A DNA stretch of 64,000 nucleotides. Source: Phytophthora hibernalis (Eukaryota > Oomycota > Peronosporomycetes > Peronosporales > Peronosporaceae). This document shows positions 44,270-56,645 of the stretch, piece by piece. The notes under the pieces were generated by a model that had not been told where the DNA came from, made no database searches, and was given only the letters and a program-made list of their open reading frames with translations. Made by a program: the position numbers and the translations under genes. Within the stretch, counting starts at the first letter, position 1; each line of letters begins with the position of its first letter. The DNA is taken from the NCBI GenBank assembly GCA_012656075.1, contig JAAKBF010000282.1:372001-436000 (forward strand), in the 5' to 3' direction.

Positions 44270-47200
44270 AAGCCACGCGCCAGCACGCGCAGGACGTGTG
44301 CCTAAAGGTACCCAACCGAGCAGACGACGAAGTGCAATCCCAAGACCCCCACTCAATTCGAAGTCTCGAGCTTGGGTCCGACGTTAGTACGCATCATCAA
44401 GTAGCGTAGCGTTTTCGTAGAAAGACCCTTTGTCAGGAAGACAGCGAGTTGGTTCTTCGACTCCACGTACTCCAGCTTAACTTCCTTGTTGATCACCTTC
44501 TCACGAATGAAGTGAGCGCGAATGTCAATGTGTTTCGTACGTGCCTGGTAGCCGTCATTCTTTGCCAAAGCCATTACCCCTTGGTTGTCTTCGTATATCA
44601 CCGTAGGTTCATTTTCTCCACACCAATGTCCTTCAGGGGACGGCGCATCCAAATGCACGCCTTCACACAGTCGCTCAGCGCCATGTGCTCTGCTTCGATG
44701 GAGCTCAGCGTGACCGTCTTCTGGAACGTCGAGCGCCACACCACATGAGCACTGCACAACATCAGCATCATTCCGCTCACCGAGCGTCGGGCGTCACAGT
44801 TGCCGACCCAGCCCGCATCGGAATAGGCTTCGAGCTGCGTACCCTGAAGTCCATCGTACACGATGCCAACATCGTTCGTTTCGATCAGGTACCGCACCAC
44901 CTTGATACCAGCCTCCCAGTGCTTCTCACCAGGGTTATCAAAGAAACGACTCCGTTTGGCGACTGCGATCGAAATGTCGGGACGCGTTCCGCACGCCAAG
45001 TACATCAGGCTGTCGACAAGTGACCGATATGGCTTCGACTTCATCTTGGTCTTGTATTCTTCAGTCTGTGCTTCGTCAGCCTTGGTCATATGTACACTCG
45101 GCTGCAGCGGCATCAGGCACGGCTTCGCGCTCTCTTGGCCAAACTTATTGATGATCGACGGTGTATACGTCTGGTGACTGATGACCAACGATCTGCGCTC
45201 CATGTTGTAGTCAATCGCAATGCCGAGAATGAAGCGTGCCTTTTCGCTGTCCTTGATGCGGAATTCCTCCGCGATCCCAGCCTTCACTGACGCAATGACA
45301 GCCTTCTCCCGCGATGCAATCAGCATGTTGTCAACGTAGAGGTACTTCACACACTTGTCTTATCCGTCGCCTCTCGTGTAGACGCACGGATCAGCATCAG
45401 CAGCCGTAAAACACATGTATTTGAGGTGCTTGTCGGTGGTCTCGTTCCAAACGTGGGCCGCATGCTTGAGTCCGTACAAACTTTGCAGCAGTAGAAACAC
45501 GACGGCATCCTCGCCTTCAGCTTCATTCAAAGTCAGAAGCTCACTTCCGGAAGTTCCATGCAGATATCCTCTTTGAGCTTGCCATACATGAACGCTTGTC
45601 GACGTCGCACCGCTCGATCTCCATTTCGTTCGGGCAGCATTTCGCCAGGTTAGCACGAATTGAGTACGCCTCCTCGTAGTCAATGCCATGGCGTTGCGAG
45701 TACCGTTTTGCTACCAGGCTATTCTTGTGATAAACGTCTTGCCCCTTCTCTTCGCACTTCAACGCGAATGCCCAGCGACAACCGATTGGCCGCTGGTGTG
45801 CTGGTTTGGGTACCAGCTTCCAGGTAGTGTTGGCAACGAGTGTCAGCAGCTCACTTGCAATCGCCTTCTTTCATGCGTCGCGGTCCGCGCTGTTCGTAGC
45901 TTCTGCGTACATCCTCCGTTGCAGCCAATACTTGGCCGTCTTCAATGGCGAGCAGCTCGTCGCTTGGCATGACACGACCCCGGCTCACCTTTTGACGCTT
46001 GTTTCCTATAGCAGAAGGAGCAACAACCTGCTTCTTACGTCCTCCAGTTTCCTCTGGATCATTTGTCTCTTCAATGCGTCGAGCACGCGAGTGAGTGATC
46101 CTGGGGTAGTCCGGGACAGAAACGATTGCGCCTTCTGTAATCACCTCATGTTGAAGTGGGCTCATGTCATCACTGCGGATGGTGAGAGTTCGCGGTGGTT
46201 CACAGCTCGAAGCAGTAGCTCGAGGTACAGTAACAAAATTTCCGCCATCGTTGTCTTCATCATCGACCTCTGCCATGAAGTCATCCGGACCGGTGGTCAC
46301 CATTAACTTGACAGTGCGCACAATTTGCACTTTTCCCGCTGTCACGTTAAGCACGCGGGGACCATCCTCGTTGCCCATGAATCGCCACTTGAATAGATTG
46401 GTGTCCATCTTGCAACGCTTCTTAGCAGCGATGTGCGCATAGCCGAGTGCATCAAACACCTTCAGGCTTTTGAGCTGATGTTTCTTCTGGTACACGATCT
46501 CAAACGGTGTCTTTACAGTCACAGTGTTGGGAATCCTGTTGATGATCCACGCAGACGTGTTGACTGCTTCAGCCCACCACTTCTCGTCGATGCCCTCGTG
46601 ATAGAGCATGCAACTAGCCATCTCGACGAGGCTCCGGCTCATGCGCTCAGCCAGTCCATTTTTGAGGCGTGTACGACACCGTCTTCTCGTGGCGGATGCC
46701 TTCCTTGGTCAGGTACCCCTTGGAGAGTCGACAGTGTATTCTCCGCCGTTGTCCGAACGGAGACGCTTGATCTTGTGACCAGTAGCGTTTTCCAAATCGA
46801 CCTTGATCATCTTGAAGTTCGCGAAGACTTTCAACTTCTTCTTCTTGAAGTACACTGTGACGTGACATGAGTGGTCGTCGATAAACATGACGGCGTACGT
46901 ACAGCCATCAGGTGTCTTCGTCTGCATTGGACCCATGACGTCTGAGTGGACGAGGTCCAGGACCCCCGCACTCTTGACTGTCTTCTCGGGCTTGCGAGGG
47001 AAGTTGTCATCGTGCATCTTTCCCATGCAGCAACCAGCACAAACGTCCGCAGTCGTAGGTGGTTCCGTAACCCGCGGCAACCCTTCTGCCACTGTAAGGC
47101 GCTGCTCGTAGCGCTTGTACGGGATGTGGCCTAGGCGTGCGTGCAACACGCTCCACGGCTCCTTACGAGGTGTCATTGCATCACGGCACACTTCGCCCCC

Positions 47201-47434
47201 ACTGGATTCAGCTTGTAGAGATTTCGACAGCGCTTGGCCTCCATGTCGGTAGCGTCGCCTAAGCGAAAGCCACACTTGTCCTTGCTGAACTGCGCGACAA
47301 GGTCCTTCTCGATCAGCTTCGCCACCGTCAGAGTTCTCTCTCGCTACTTGTCTACGTCCCTCGTCGGCCTTTTCTTGCGGCACTCCGTTTGCTTGTGCCG
47401 AGGTGACTTCAAGTAACGACCAAGTAAAATGGAA
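44270..47434 (-). mobile_element. Ty1/Copia retrotransposon, 5'-truncated, minus copy
   Basis: Read on the minus strand from 47434. A broken GAG-pre-integrase region (about 47300-47180, FSKDKCGFRLGDATDMEAKRC, then LHARLGHIPYKRY) precedes the integrase zinc residues CAGCCMGKMH. The integrase core has LDLVHSDVMGPM, YAVMFIDDHS and LRSDNGGEYT. After a break near 46700 come EKWWAEAVNTSAWIINRIP and the linker. The reverse transcriptase starts near 45850 (NTTWKLVPKP, GCRWAFALK), with the YVDN box (YLYVDNMLIASR) near 45340. RNase H has SLMYLACGTRPDIS, SDAGWVGNCDARRS, SIEAEHMALSDCVK and HIDIRAHFIREKV. gag and protease are missing at the junction with the plus copy. Stops and frameshifts abound. No LTR was recognised. 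Confidence 0.82.
44565..45867. repeat. Inverted repeat arm, left (pairs with 47435-48737)
   Basis: About 1.30 kb, near-identical in reverse complement to 47435-48737; the spacer of about 1.57 kb carries Copia integrase. Confidence 0.9.
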
Positions 47435-48737
47435 AAGGCGATTGCAAGTGAGCTGCTGACACTCGTTGCCAACACTACCTGGAAGCTGGTACCCAAACCA
47501 GCACACCAGCGGCCAATCGGTTGTCGCTGGGCATTCGCGTTGAAGTGCGAAGAGAAGGGGCAAGACGTTTATCACAAGAATAGCCTGGTAGCAAAACGGT
47601 ACTCGCAACGCCATGGCATTGACTACGAGGAGGCGTACTCAATTCGTGCTAACCTGGCGAAATGCTGCCCGAACGAAATGGAGATCGAGCGGTGCGACGT
47701 CGACAAGCGTTCATGTATGGCAAGCTCAAAGAGGATATCTGCATGGAACTTCCGGAAGTGAGCTTCTGACTTTGAATGAAGCTGAAGGCGAGGATGCCGT
47801 CGTGTTTCTACTGCTGCAAAGTTTGTACGGACTCAAGCATGCGGCCCACGTTTGGAACGAGACCACCGACAAGCACCTCAAATACATGTGTTTTACGGCT
47901 GCTGATGCTGATCCGTGCGTCTACACGAGAGGCGACGGATAAGACAAGTGTGTGAAGTACCTCTACGTTGACAACATGCTGATTGCATCGCGGAGAAGGC
48001 TGTCATTGCGTCAGTGAAGGCTGGGATCGCGGAGGAGTTCCGCATCAAGGACAGCGAAAAGGCACGCTTCATTCTCGGCATTGCGATTGACTACAACATG
48101 GAGCGCAGATCGTTGGTCATCAGTCACCAGACGTATACACCGTCGATCATCAATAAGTTTGGCCAAGAGAGCGCGAAGCCGTGCCTGGTGCCGCTGCAGC
48201 CGAGTGTACATATGACCAAGGCTGACGAAGCACAGACTGAAGAATACAAGACCAAGATGAAGTCGAAGCCATATCGGTCACTTGTCGACAGCCTGATGTA
48301 CTTGGCGTGCGGAACGCGTCCCGACATTTCGATCGCAGTCGCCAAACGGAGTCGTTTCTTTGATAACCCTGGTGAGAAGCACTGGGAGGCTGGTATCAAG
48401 GTGGTGCGGTACCTGATCGAAACGAACGATGTTGGCATCGTGTACGATGGACTTCAGGGTACGCAGCTCGAAGCCTATTCCGATGCGGGCTGGGTCGGCA
48501 ACTGTGACGCCCGACGCTCGGTGAGCGGAATGATGCTGATGTTGTGCAGTGCTCATGTGGTGTGGCGCTCGACGTTCCAGAAGACGGTCACGCTGAGCTC
48601 CATCGAAGCAGAGCACATGGCGCTGAGCGACTGTGTGAAGGCGTGCATTTGGATGCGCCGTCCCCTGAAGGACATTGGTGTGGAGAAAATGAACCTACGG
48701 TGATATACGAAGACAACCAAGGGGTAATGGCTTTGGC
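47435..48737. repeat. Inverted repeat arm, right (pairs with 44565-45867)
   Basis: Counterpart of the left arm. Identity drops sharply after the GGTAATGGCTTTGGC stretch at 48724-48737. Confidence 0.9.
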
Positions 48738-49025
48738 TAAGAATGTCGGCTACCAAGCGCGCACGGAGAATATTGATATTCCCTTCCACTCCATCCGTGA
48801 GAAGGTGATCAGAAATGAAGTTGGGCTGGAGTACGTGGAGTCTAAGAACTAACTCGCTGAGTTCCTGACCCAGGGTTTATCTATGAAGACGCTGCGCTAC
48901 TTGATGATGCGGGCTAGCGTCGGACCCAAGCTCGAGACTTCGAATCGAGTGGTGACCTGGTGATTGCAGTTCGTTGTCTGCTCTGATGGGTACATGACCT
49001 GCGTGTGCCGGGTGCGTGGGTTATG
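47435..49025 (+). mobile_element. Ty1/Copia retrotransposon fragment, plus copy (RT-RNase H only)
   Basis: Begins inside the integrase-RT linker (AIASELLTLVANTTWKLVPKP) and continues through RT and RNase H to SVGPKLETS near 48945, with weaker homology to about 49025. It is the inverted counterpart of 44270-45867. The first 1.3 kb is almost identical between the copies, including a shared frameshift after CDVD and a shared TAA before KCVKYLYVDN; the last 0.3 kb is clearly diverged. A one-base loss near 47993 is unique to this copy. Confidence 0.85.
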
Positions 49026-49466
49026 TAGCGGGGCTACCAGAAGAGTGACAGGGTCACTCTTCTAAGATGGATACACATCGACTGCATGTCACTTATAGTG
49101 TGGAACACACCATGGCCACGTCACCGACGTGTCACAGCCAACAATCATATTACATATAGGACAAAACTATAGGTTACTTAGAAATTGTATTACAGGCCAA
49201 TTTAAGGTACACCTCCAAATACACTATGTCTTTAAACTACGCTATTCTAGCCACTCAGCTCCCGCAGACCAGAAGCTCGTGAACTGCCGTTCACTAAGAA
49301 TTTGTATACTCTTGAAGCTACGCTTCCTCAAGCAAGGTGCTTGTGTGACTCCCGTCACTCTTGGTAGCACTTGTAGTCAATCCTACACCTACGTGGGTAG
49401 ATTGAACTACCTGATCCTATGTGGTCTCAAGAAGTGAGCCAACATGGATCGCAGTGAGTTTCTCAC
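49026..49466. other. Spacer, possible Gypsy 5' LTR/leader
   Basis: Lies directly before the Gypsy gag and could contain its 5' LTR (it begins with a TGTAGCGGGG-like sequence), but no matching 3' copy was found in the window and no primer-binding site is evident. Confidence 0.35.
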
Positions 49467-52400
49467 TTGACCGACTCACAGTTCGAGTCGGTCCGGAAGA
49501 TGACAGGCATCTTCGGAAGAGGGTCCTTGCAGAGCTTGATAATGTCAACACATGCAGAGCAGGTCGAACGCGTGAGTGCATTTGACGCCTATGAACAAGG
49601 GATCATCGCCCATGTGCAGGGTAACCTGCAGGCCCGGCCTTCAGAGCCAAGGCCGATGCAGCCCAAGCCGTTGAGGCTGAAGGTTCAGTCATAGGACGGG
49701 AAGGAAGATGAAAACCTTCACTTCTAGACTCGAGAAGTCGAGCTGGCCATGGACGCAGCCCTTCTCTTGTCCGAGCAACTTCGAGTCGCTTTCGCGCTCT
49801 CCAATCTCTGTGGTCGAGCCAAGACTTGGGCGTATACGCGCGAAGCGACAACCCCTGGACGTTTCACATCATGGGCACAGCTGTGCGAACAGCTTCGAGC
49901 CGCATTCCTACCGGCGAACTATGAGTTTCGACAGCGCTCTCGCTTCCTCGCCTGTAAGCAGGGGAAGCGTGAGCTGCACGAGTGCATCCAGGAGATGCGA
50001 GTACTCGCGGCGTCTCTGGTGGGGAACCCCTACCTGAACACATCAAGGTTACCATGTTCATGGACGGCCTGAGTGTTGGTCCCGCACGCACACAATAGTT
50101 CCGCGTGCAGGCCAAGACCATGGAAGCGGCCGTTCAGGTCGCTCTCCAAGAGAAGTACAGCCACAAACAGGCTCGTACTCCTGTGTCTGCTTGGCCCTCT
50201 CTTCATCCACGGGCACTGCCATAGGCAGTGCCGGCCATGGAACTGGCGGAGGTCCCGTCCCAATGGACTTGGGCCTGGCCGAGCAGAACGACATTCGCTG
50301 CTTCGGCTGCGGCAAGGTCGGGCACATGAAACATGCCTGTCCTGTGGGTGGACAAAGGAGGCGTTTCCTCCTCCTTCTGGTCCCAAGGGTAGTTGGCAGA
50401 GGCCGCGATCCCAAGGCCAGGGGAACGCAGGCAACCAGTAGGGGAGGGGCGCCCTGCTGGGGAAAGACTAAGCTTTCATGAGAGGTGCGCGGATGGCGTG
50501 CACCATGGAAGTTTAGCCCCTGAGAGTCTCTGTACTCTCGAAGCGAAGAAGGGCAGCGGAGGGCTGCTTGTAGTACACGCAAGTATACGGGGATACAATC
50601 ATTCTTTACGAATTCGGATTGATTCTAGGGCGTCCAAGATCTTTGCACGCCGCCAGGCGGTCACCTGGAATGGGGACAAATACGCCGATGCCTTGCGAGA
50701 GAACAAATGCAACGGGCAAGTCTTAGTCAGACTTGTCAACGGATCTGTGGTAGAAGTATCTAAGGTCCTTATGGATCTTGCAGTCAAGTTCGAAGACTTC
50801 GACTCGACTGAACGATTCCTCGTTCTTGACATGGACAAGTATGACTTGATCCTGGGCATGCCATGGCTCATAAAGCATGAGCCCTGGATCGACTGGCGTG
50901 ACAAAGCCATAGGAGCTAGCCGGTCTGCGACTGCTGACAGAGTCTTGGTGAGTAATGTTCTCGCCTCTGTCCGAACTCGAGGCTCTAATGAACGTCGGTG
51001 GAACACCGCGGAGGTCTCTGTTGCTAATGAACCTGCAGCAAGCCCAAGGGTCTTGGGTACACCCAGACCCGCGAGGAAAGGTGCAACGCCAGCATCTTCC
51101 AGCGCACCAAGTCGTTGCGCCGTATGGGCATCGACGATGTCCGCGAAGGACGAAGCCCGTCTACGAGAAGGCACAAGCTCACGTGAGACCGAAGAGGTCG
51201 GGACCGTGGCCAGCGTGGAGGTCGCTAGCAGCGCCTCTAGTGTGGGTAGCACAGTTCCACCTGGGCCCGTACAGGCCTTAGGCGCTGTACCAAGACAGGA
51301 TAAGGCAGTGGGTAACGAAGAACCACGCCAGAAGATAACAGAGTACTCTCGACAAGATGTCAGGACCGAAGCTTGGAGTCGATGAAAACTCCTCGGCGCC
51401 GCCGCCAGAAGAATGCTATCATATCTTCGACGGCGAGACTGGCCGCAAGGTCAAGCCCGGGTCGGTACAACTAGAGGTCCTGCCAGAGATGTCAGAGCTT
51501 TTGAATCTCAAAGCAATGTCGATGAGAGACTTTCTGGTCGATCTAAAAGCCGGTGGGATCTCGGAGATGGTACTCCTACGACCGGATCCCACTCATGAAT
51601 AAGCGAACTCTTCCTCGAGGACGTCCTGAAGCAGTTCAGGAAGCAGCGCGCAACGCGCTTGGGTTCTGAGATTCTTAAGAGCCCAAATGACCCTGCCTAC
51701 GCCTTGGTCCGGGAATTCTCGGATGTGGTGTCTAACGACCCACCATCCCAACTCCCTCCGGCCCGAGGTGTGCGGCACGAGATTGACCTCGTGCCTGGCT
51801 CGAAGTACTGCGTCACGAGGCAGTGGCCACTACCTCGTGAGCTGTGCGAGGTCATCGATGCCTTCTTTGCCGCCAAGGCGAAGGCAGGCATGGTGCGAGA
51901 ATCAAAGTGTCCGCACTCGGCGCCCACATTCTGCGTTCGTAAACTGAACAGGAAGTAGTGTCTGGTTCACGCTTATAACAAGCTGAACAGCGCGACGGTG
52001 CCGGCCCAGACACCCATCTCTCGAAAGCATGTGTTGTTAAACAACATGGTCGGCTGTGAGCTATACAGCGCACTGGATCTGATGGACGGATACTACCAGA
52101 TCCAGATGCGCCAGAGCGACATACCGCTCACCGCGGTCAGCACCCGTAGCAGGATGCTTTGGGAATGGCTAGTGATGCCACATGGCCTGTCCAATGTCCC
52201 ATCGACTTTCAATCGCTTTGTCACGCAACTGTTCCGACCCTTGCGCGCCTTCACGCAAACGTACTTTGACGACATCTTAGTCCATAGCCGTCCCGAGGAA
52301 GGCAAGACGGCTATTGAGGTGCATCTTGAGCACCTCCGTCGAGTGTTTGAGGTCATGAGAGCCAACAAGCTCTATACCAACATCGAGAAGTGCGTCTTTG

Positions 52401-54567
52401 CCGCCGGAGAAATCAAGGTTCTTGGATATTTTGTCAGCAGCGTCGGCGTTCGAGCTGACCCCGAGAAGGTCCGAGCTATCTCAGCCTGGCAGACGCCAAG
52501 ATCCCAAAAGGATCTGCGTAGGTGGCTGGGTTTGGCTAACTCCTTGTACAAGTACAGTGGGGCTACGCCGGGTTGGCAAAGCACCTGTCCGATCTGCTAA
52601 AAAGGACATTGAGTGGCGCTGGGAACGTCACCACCAGGACGCGTTTGGCAGCATCAAGGCGAGCCTTCAATGCGCGCCGGTCCTGGCTCTACCGGACGAG
52701 ACGAAGCCGTTCAGTGTCGTCTGCGACGAATCCGACTATGCAATCGGCTGCGCGCTGCTGCAAAACGACGAGGACGGACACGAGCGAGTTATCTCGTTCC
52801 AGTCCAGGCAGCTTAAGGCAGCCGAAAGGAGCTACCCTGTGCACGACAAGGAGCTCCTCGCAATGAAGTACGCCCTGGTGAAGTTCCGGGTGCATCTTCT
52901 GGGCTCAACACCATTTTTGATCTACATCGATCACGCGTCCTTGCGGACAGCAACTAACTCGCCACACCTGTCGCAGAGAATGGCCCGATGGCTGTCGTTC
53001 TTCGCGGAATACAACTTCCGTGTTGAATACAAGCCAGGCAAGCTGAACGTGCTTGCCGACGCGCTGTCACGCCGTCCAGACCACAAACTGGCTCACATTA
53101 CGAGAGCCATGAGTGGTCTGTATGATCGGATACGCATGGCGTATCGGGACGACGAGACGCTGGCGCCTATCGTCCGTTACAGCTTTGCCGGCCAGGAGGC
53201 CAAACTAATATGGCTCTCGCCGCGGCAGCGTTCGCGCCTACACCGCTAGAGTGGTCAGATGGGCTACCCTACTTCCGCGTAGACCCAGCCGATCCTCCTA
53301 GGGTAGTCGTTGCGAACGACGAAGATCTGAAGTATGACATACTTCTTGGGGCGCACGACACGCCTTCATGCGGCCACCTTGGCCGGGAGAAGATGTTCCT
53401 CTCCGTATCAACACACTTCTGGTGGGCCCACATGTACAAGTGGGTCGCCACGTACGTCAAGACATGTGAAAATGTCAGCGTGTGAAGCCTTCGGGCCACG
53501 CTTCGGCTCCTCTTCAGAGTCTGCCTGTCCTGGCAGACTGCTGGAAGTCAATGAGCCCTGACTTCGTCTTCGGACTACCGGCTGACGCCCAAGGCAACAC
53601 TGGCATCCTGGCTCTTGTCTGCCGGCTGTGCAAGATGGTGCGTCTTGCTCTAGTCCCCGATACGATGACAGGGGAACCGCCTGCAAAGCTGTTCCTCGAT
53701 GGCGTGTTTCGATATCACGGTCTCCCAGAGACCATTGTCTCTGATCGAGACCCGCGCTTTACGGCTGGGTTCTGGAAGACCCTCTTCCAATTACTCGGAA
53801 CCAGACTCCTGAATGTCCACCGCGGACCATCCCCAAACGGATGGCCAGACGGAGCGGGTTAACCGCGTCCTCGAAGACACACTTCGGAGTGTCTGTGCGG
53901 GCACTTGGTCCGACCGCCTGTCTATGGTTGTGTTTGCGCTCAACAACGCGGTCCACGCGTCGACAGGTTTTACCCCGTTCTACCTGAACGGGCTGCGGCA
54001 GCCCAAAGTGCCCGTGACACTGCGGGGAAGCTCTGCGGCTTCGATCGTGAGTGGGGAGAGGCTCGGAAAGCTCTTTGCTCCCAAGTGTCTGACGTAACAC
54101 CGGTCGCATTGCAAAAGCAATTAATGACCTTTGTCGATGATAGGCTTAATATCATAAGCCGGGTTAGGGATGCTATGGCTGCCGCCCCAAATAAACAAAA
54201 GGAGTACTCCGACAAACATGGAAGAGGAAACGTTAACGTGTTTAATGTGGGTGACTTAGTCCTACTTGACACTAGGAACTTACCACTAAATCTGGTAAGC
54301 TCCGTTGGCAGCAACAAACTGAAGCACCACTTCATTGGATCTTTCACGATCCTGGCCAGGCATGGTGCGGCCTACACGATCGACTTGCCTAAGTCGATGA
54401 CGACCCGTCCGACGTTCTATGTGGGTTGGTCTGACGAGGTATCACGATCCTCAACGCGACGGCCCTCATACGGAAGAGGAGGCGGTCCCCGCAAGGACGA
54501 CGTCACCTCCACGAAACGAGACGGGGTCTCAGTTGGCGGGACCAACGACGAAGAATACGGCCGCTGA
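49467..54567 (+). mobile_element. Ty3/Gypsy retrotransposon, degenerate gag-pol
   Basis: Order gag-PR-RT-RH-INT defines Ty3/Gypsy. The gag region (49467-50480) has a retrotransposon-gag helical core (LRVAFALSNLCGRAKTWAY, FRQRSRFLACKQGKRELHECI) and a CCHC knuckle CFGCGKVGHMKHAC. The protease (about 50570-50900) reads IRIDSRASKIF, then DLILGMPWL. RT (51660-52590) has LDLMDGYYQI and YFDDILVHS. RNase H (about 52620-53090) has VVCDESDYAIGCALLQ and YKPGKLNVLADALSRRP. The integrase (53210-54100) shows an HHCC finger, DFVFGLPAD, VSDRDPRFT and STADHPQTDGQTERVNR. A GPY/F-like module (LKHHFIGSFTILARHGAAY) closes pol; no chromodomain was found. In-frame stops occur at 50098 and 51957, with several frame changes. 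Not autonomous. Confidence 0.85.
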
Positions 54568-55506
54568 AAGAGGCCTGGTCGTACATCGGCTGTGGGTACG
54601 ACGGGCTCCCACCATATGAAGAGATGTACACGTACGGGCCGTATTGGTAAGGCTGCGCGTACGCATAAGTCTGCGGTTGAGGCTGGGGCTGAGCCGGAGC
54701 CCGAGAATGAGTCTCCCGAGGGAGACGCGAGTTCAACTCGCGTCGGAGCTCGGCAATCTCCCAGGGAGATTGTCACGAACAAGCTCGGTCATCCGGCAAT
54801 CCACACGCTCGTGAATGTCGCCCACTTCGCGGTGCAGGTCCGCCAAGGAAACTTGCAGTGCTTCAAGAGTCCCGCGCTTCCCGGACTGCGCAGCAGCTGT
54901 CCCCGGGTCAAAGACCCAACGCAATCTCAAGGGCGTACATCCGGTCACGAAGTTGTCGGATCTCATCCTACTGGACAAGCACGAACGAGTCCCTGGCCCC
55001 AGTCACGGGCCGTGGCGCCTCCTGTCGCGCCGGAGCATCATACTCAAATGCGTGCGAGGCCTCCGCCGGCTCTCCTTGACCGTTATGGGGAGACCCACTA
55101 TACCACGTTGAGCGAGTTCTCCGCGAGAGGCACCGCCAAGGGAAGCGCCAGCTCTTGGTAAAGTGGCGGGGTTACCCTCGTCACGGAACTCATGGGAGCC
55201 GATTGAACGGATCCAGGTTACTGCCGAAGGCTGTTGAGATCTGGGAACAGACCAGACGGCAGCATCGTACGTAGTCCTGGTCTTCTTGGCCGAATGCGGA
55301 GGTATAGCGACAGCAGCCGCAACGCTATACCCGCGCTCGTCGTGAGCGCTGATCATGGCTTTACGCCGGAGCTCCTCCATTTGACTAGTAAGCTGAAGTT
55401 TACTGATCAGATGAGCGAACTCGATGCGAAAGTCACGCTGATCGAGAATGGCGGACATACTCTGTTCGCCCGGAGGCAATCGATCTCCTGAGGGGCGAAA
55501 CCCCAC
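54503..55506 (-). CDS. Antisense ORFs downstream of Gypsy pol: coiled-coil and Gln/Pro/Tyr-rich protein (broken)
   Basis: On the minus strand from 55506: FRIEFAHLISKLQLTSQMEELRRKA, likely helical or coiled, then a basic Arg-rich segment, then in shifted frames LEALQVSLADLHREVGDIHERV (heptad-like) and a low-complexity end QPQPQPQTYAYAQPYQYGPY. The last codons overlap the 3' end of the Gypsy pol on the other strand. No known domain. It may be an antisense accessory ORF of the retroelement or the gag of another element in reverse. Confidence 0.4.
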
Positions 55507-55527
55507 GGGTTGGACCCAGGGATAACC

Positions 55528-56246
55528 CTAAACGGGCACAAGCCCACCTTTGTTCTCAGCCTTCTTGCGGAGGCTAGTGAACTCCTTGAGCGGGGCTCGG
55601 TGCGGTGCCAACAACACGCATCTGGCAGCCTCTAAGTTGTTGTGAAACAACGGGTGGATCTCCACCAAAGCCCGCTCGAAAGCGCCCTTGGAGGTTCGCC
55701 CTCCGATAAGGCCGCGCGGTGCCACGAGCTGCTCCAAGAACAACGGAGACCCCGTGTTCCCATCGGGCGGGAAGTAGCCCTTCAAATACGGAGACTCGGC
55801 ACGCAAAGTACCTCGCAGGCGAGCAGCCGCATGGCACTCCTGTTGCTCATCATGAGCGTTAACAACAACATCAGGCACGTGAACCTGCCCGTCCTCTTCT
55901 TCGGAGTTGGACGAAGACTCGAACAACGGTTGTTCTTTTCCGCCGTGGTCACCTCTTGGAGAGGTGACTGAGAAGCTTCTGGAGCGGCGCGTTCGTTCAG
56001 AATTATACGCGCGCGCTCATGACCCTCCGATAGAGTCGGGTTCTTGGGAGGCGAAGCCTCTTCGACGTAGCCATCACCAGCGTCGTCCGCGGCGGCTTTC
56101 GCCTGTGCTTCAACACCAATAGCAGCAGCTGGCTTGGACTCGTCGTCCTTGCCGTGCTCACTACCCTTGGGCGACGACGGAGTGTCGTCCAGGTCAGCCT
56201 CATCGCCAGAGTAACTGACCAGAGCGATTTGAGAGGGCTCACGCAA
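55528..56246 (-). CDS. Antisense ORF downstream of Gypsy: acidic protein, unrecognised (broken)
   Basis: The reading starts LREPSQIALVSYSGDE near 56246 (no ATG seen; TTG or an upstream exon), is acidic and Ser/Ala-rich, then shifts frame near 55925 to FESSSNSEEEDGQVHVPDV and a more structured segment YLKGYFPPDGNTGSPLFLEQL...FERALVEIHPLFHNNLEAA, ending GGLVPV. Such sequences occur as hypothetical proteins around oomycete retroelements in my recollection, but I assign no function. Confidence 0.4.
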
Positions 56247-56645
56247 TACAGGTAAACATCAACCATCTGGGAACAGAAGTGATGATGTGTCTGTAACACG
56301 TCTGGCTAGTCTAAGTTGGTACTGTACATAACGTCAGCAACACTCAGTCTTCCCAATCGAACCAGTCATCTCAAACCAAGGGATTATTTTATCAATATCA
56401 GCCAAACCACCTTGCATATATCAACTTCCTATGGCACTATCCTTACAGGATATACATGTACACGTCAGGAAGTTTTATTACTACAGTAACACAATACACC
56501 TTCCCTATTATTAAAAAACTTCCTATGGCATGACTGGCTCTTACCATGTAAATGTATGGAAGCCGGGGTTGCTGTTATTAAGTACTGGGCAAATCACAGA
56601 AGGCGTGGTCAATTCAAGTTAAATTTAGAAAGCGTGGTCGAAGGC
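56228..56645. repeat. Dispersed repeat, copy A (pairs with 63215-63488)
   Basis: It shares TGAG..GGCTCACGCAATACAGGTAAAC, ACAGAAGTGATGATGT, ACTGTACATAACGTCAG, AGTAACACAATACA, GTGGGCAAAT-like and AAGGCGTGGTCA segments, in order, with copy B. It has an extra 100-150 bp in the middle. It may be a diverged LTR or MITE; the edge coincides with the start of the antisense ORF at 56246. Confidence 0.7.

Noticed and set aside
54250..54567. Chromodomain at the end of Gypsy pol
   Set aside because: Only a GPY/F-like module is visible; no aromatic-cage pattern follows before the stop.
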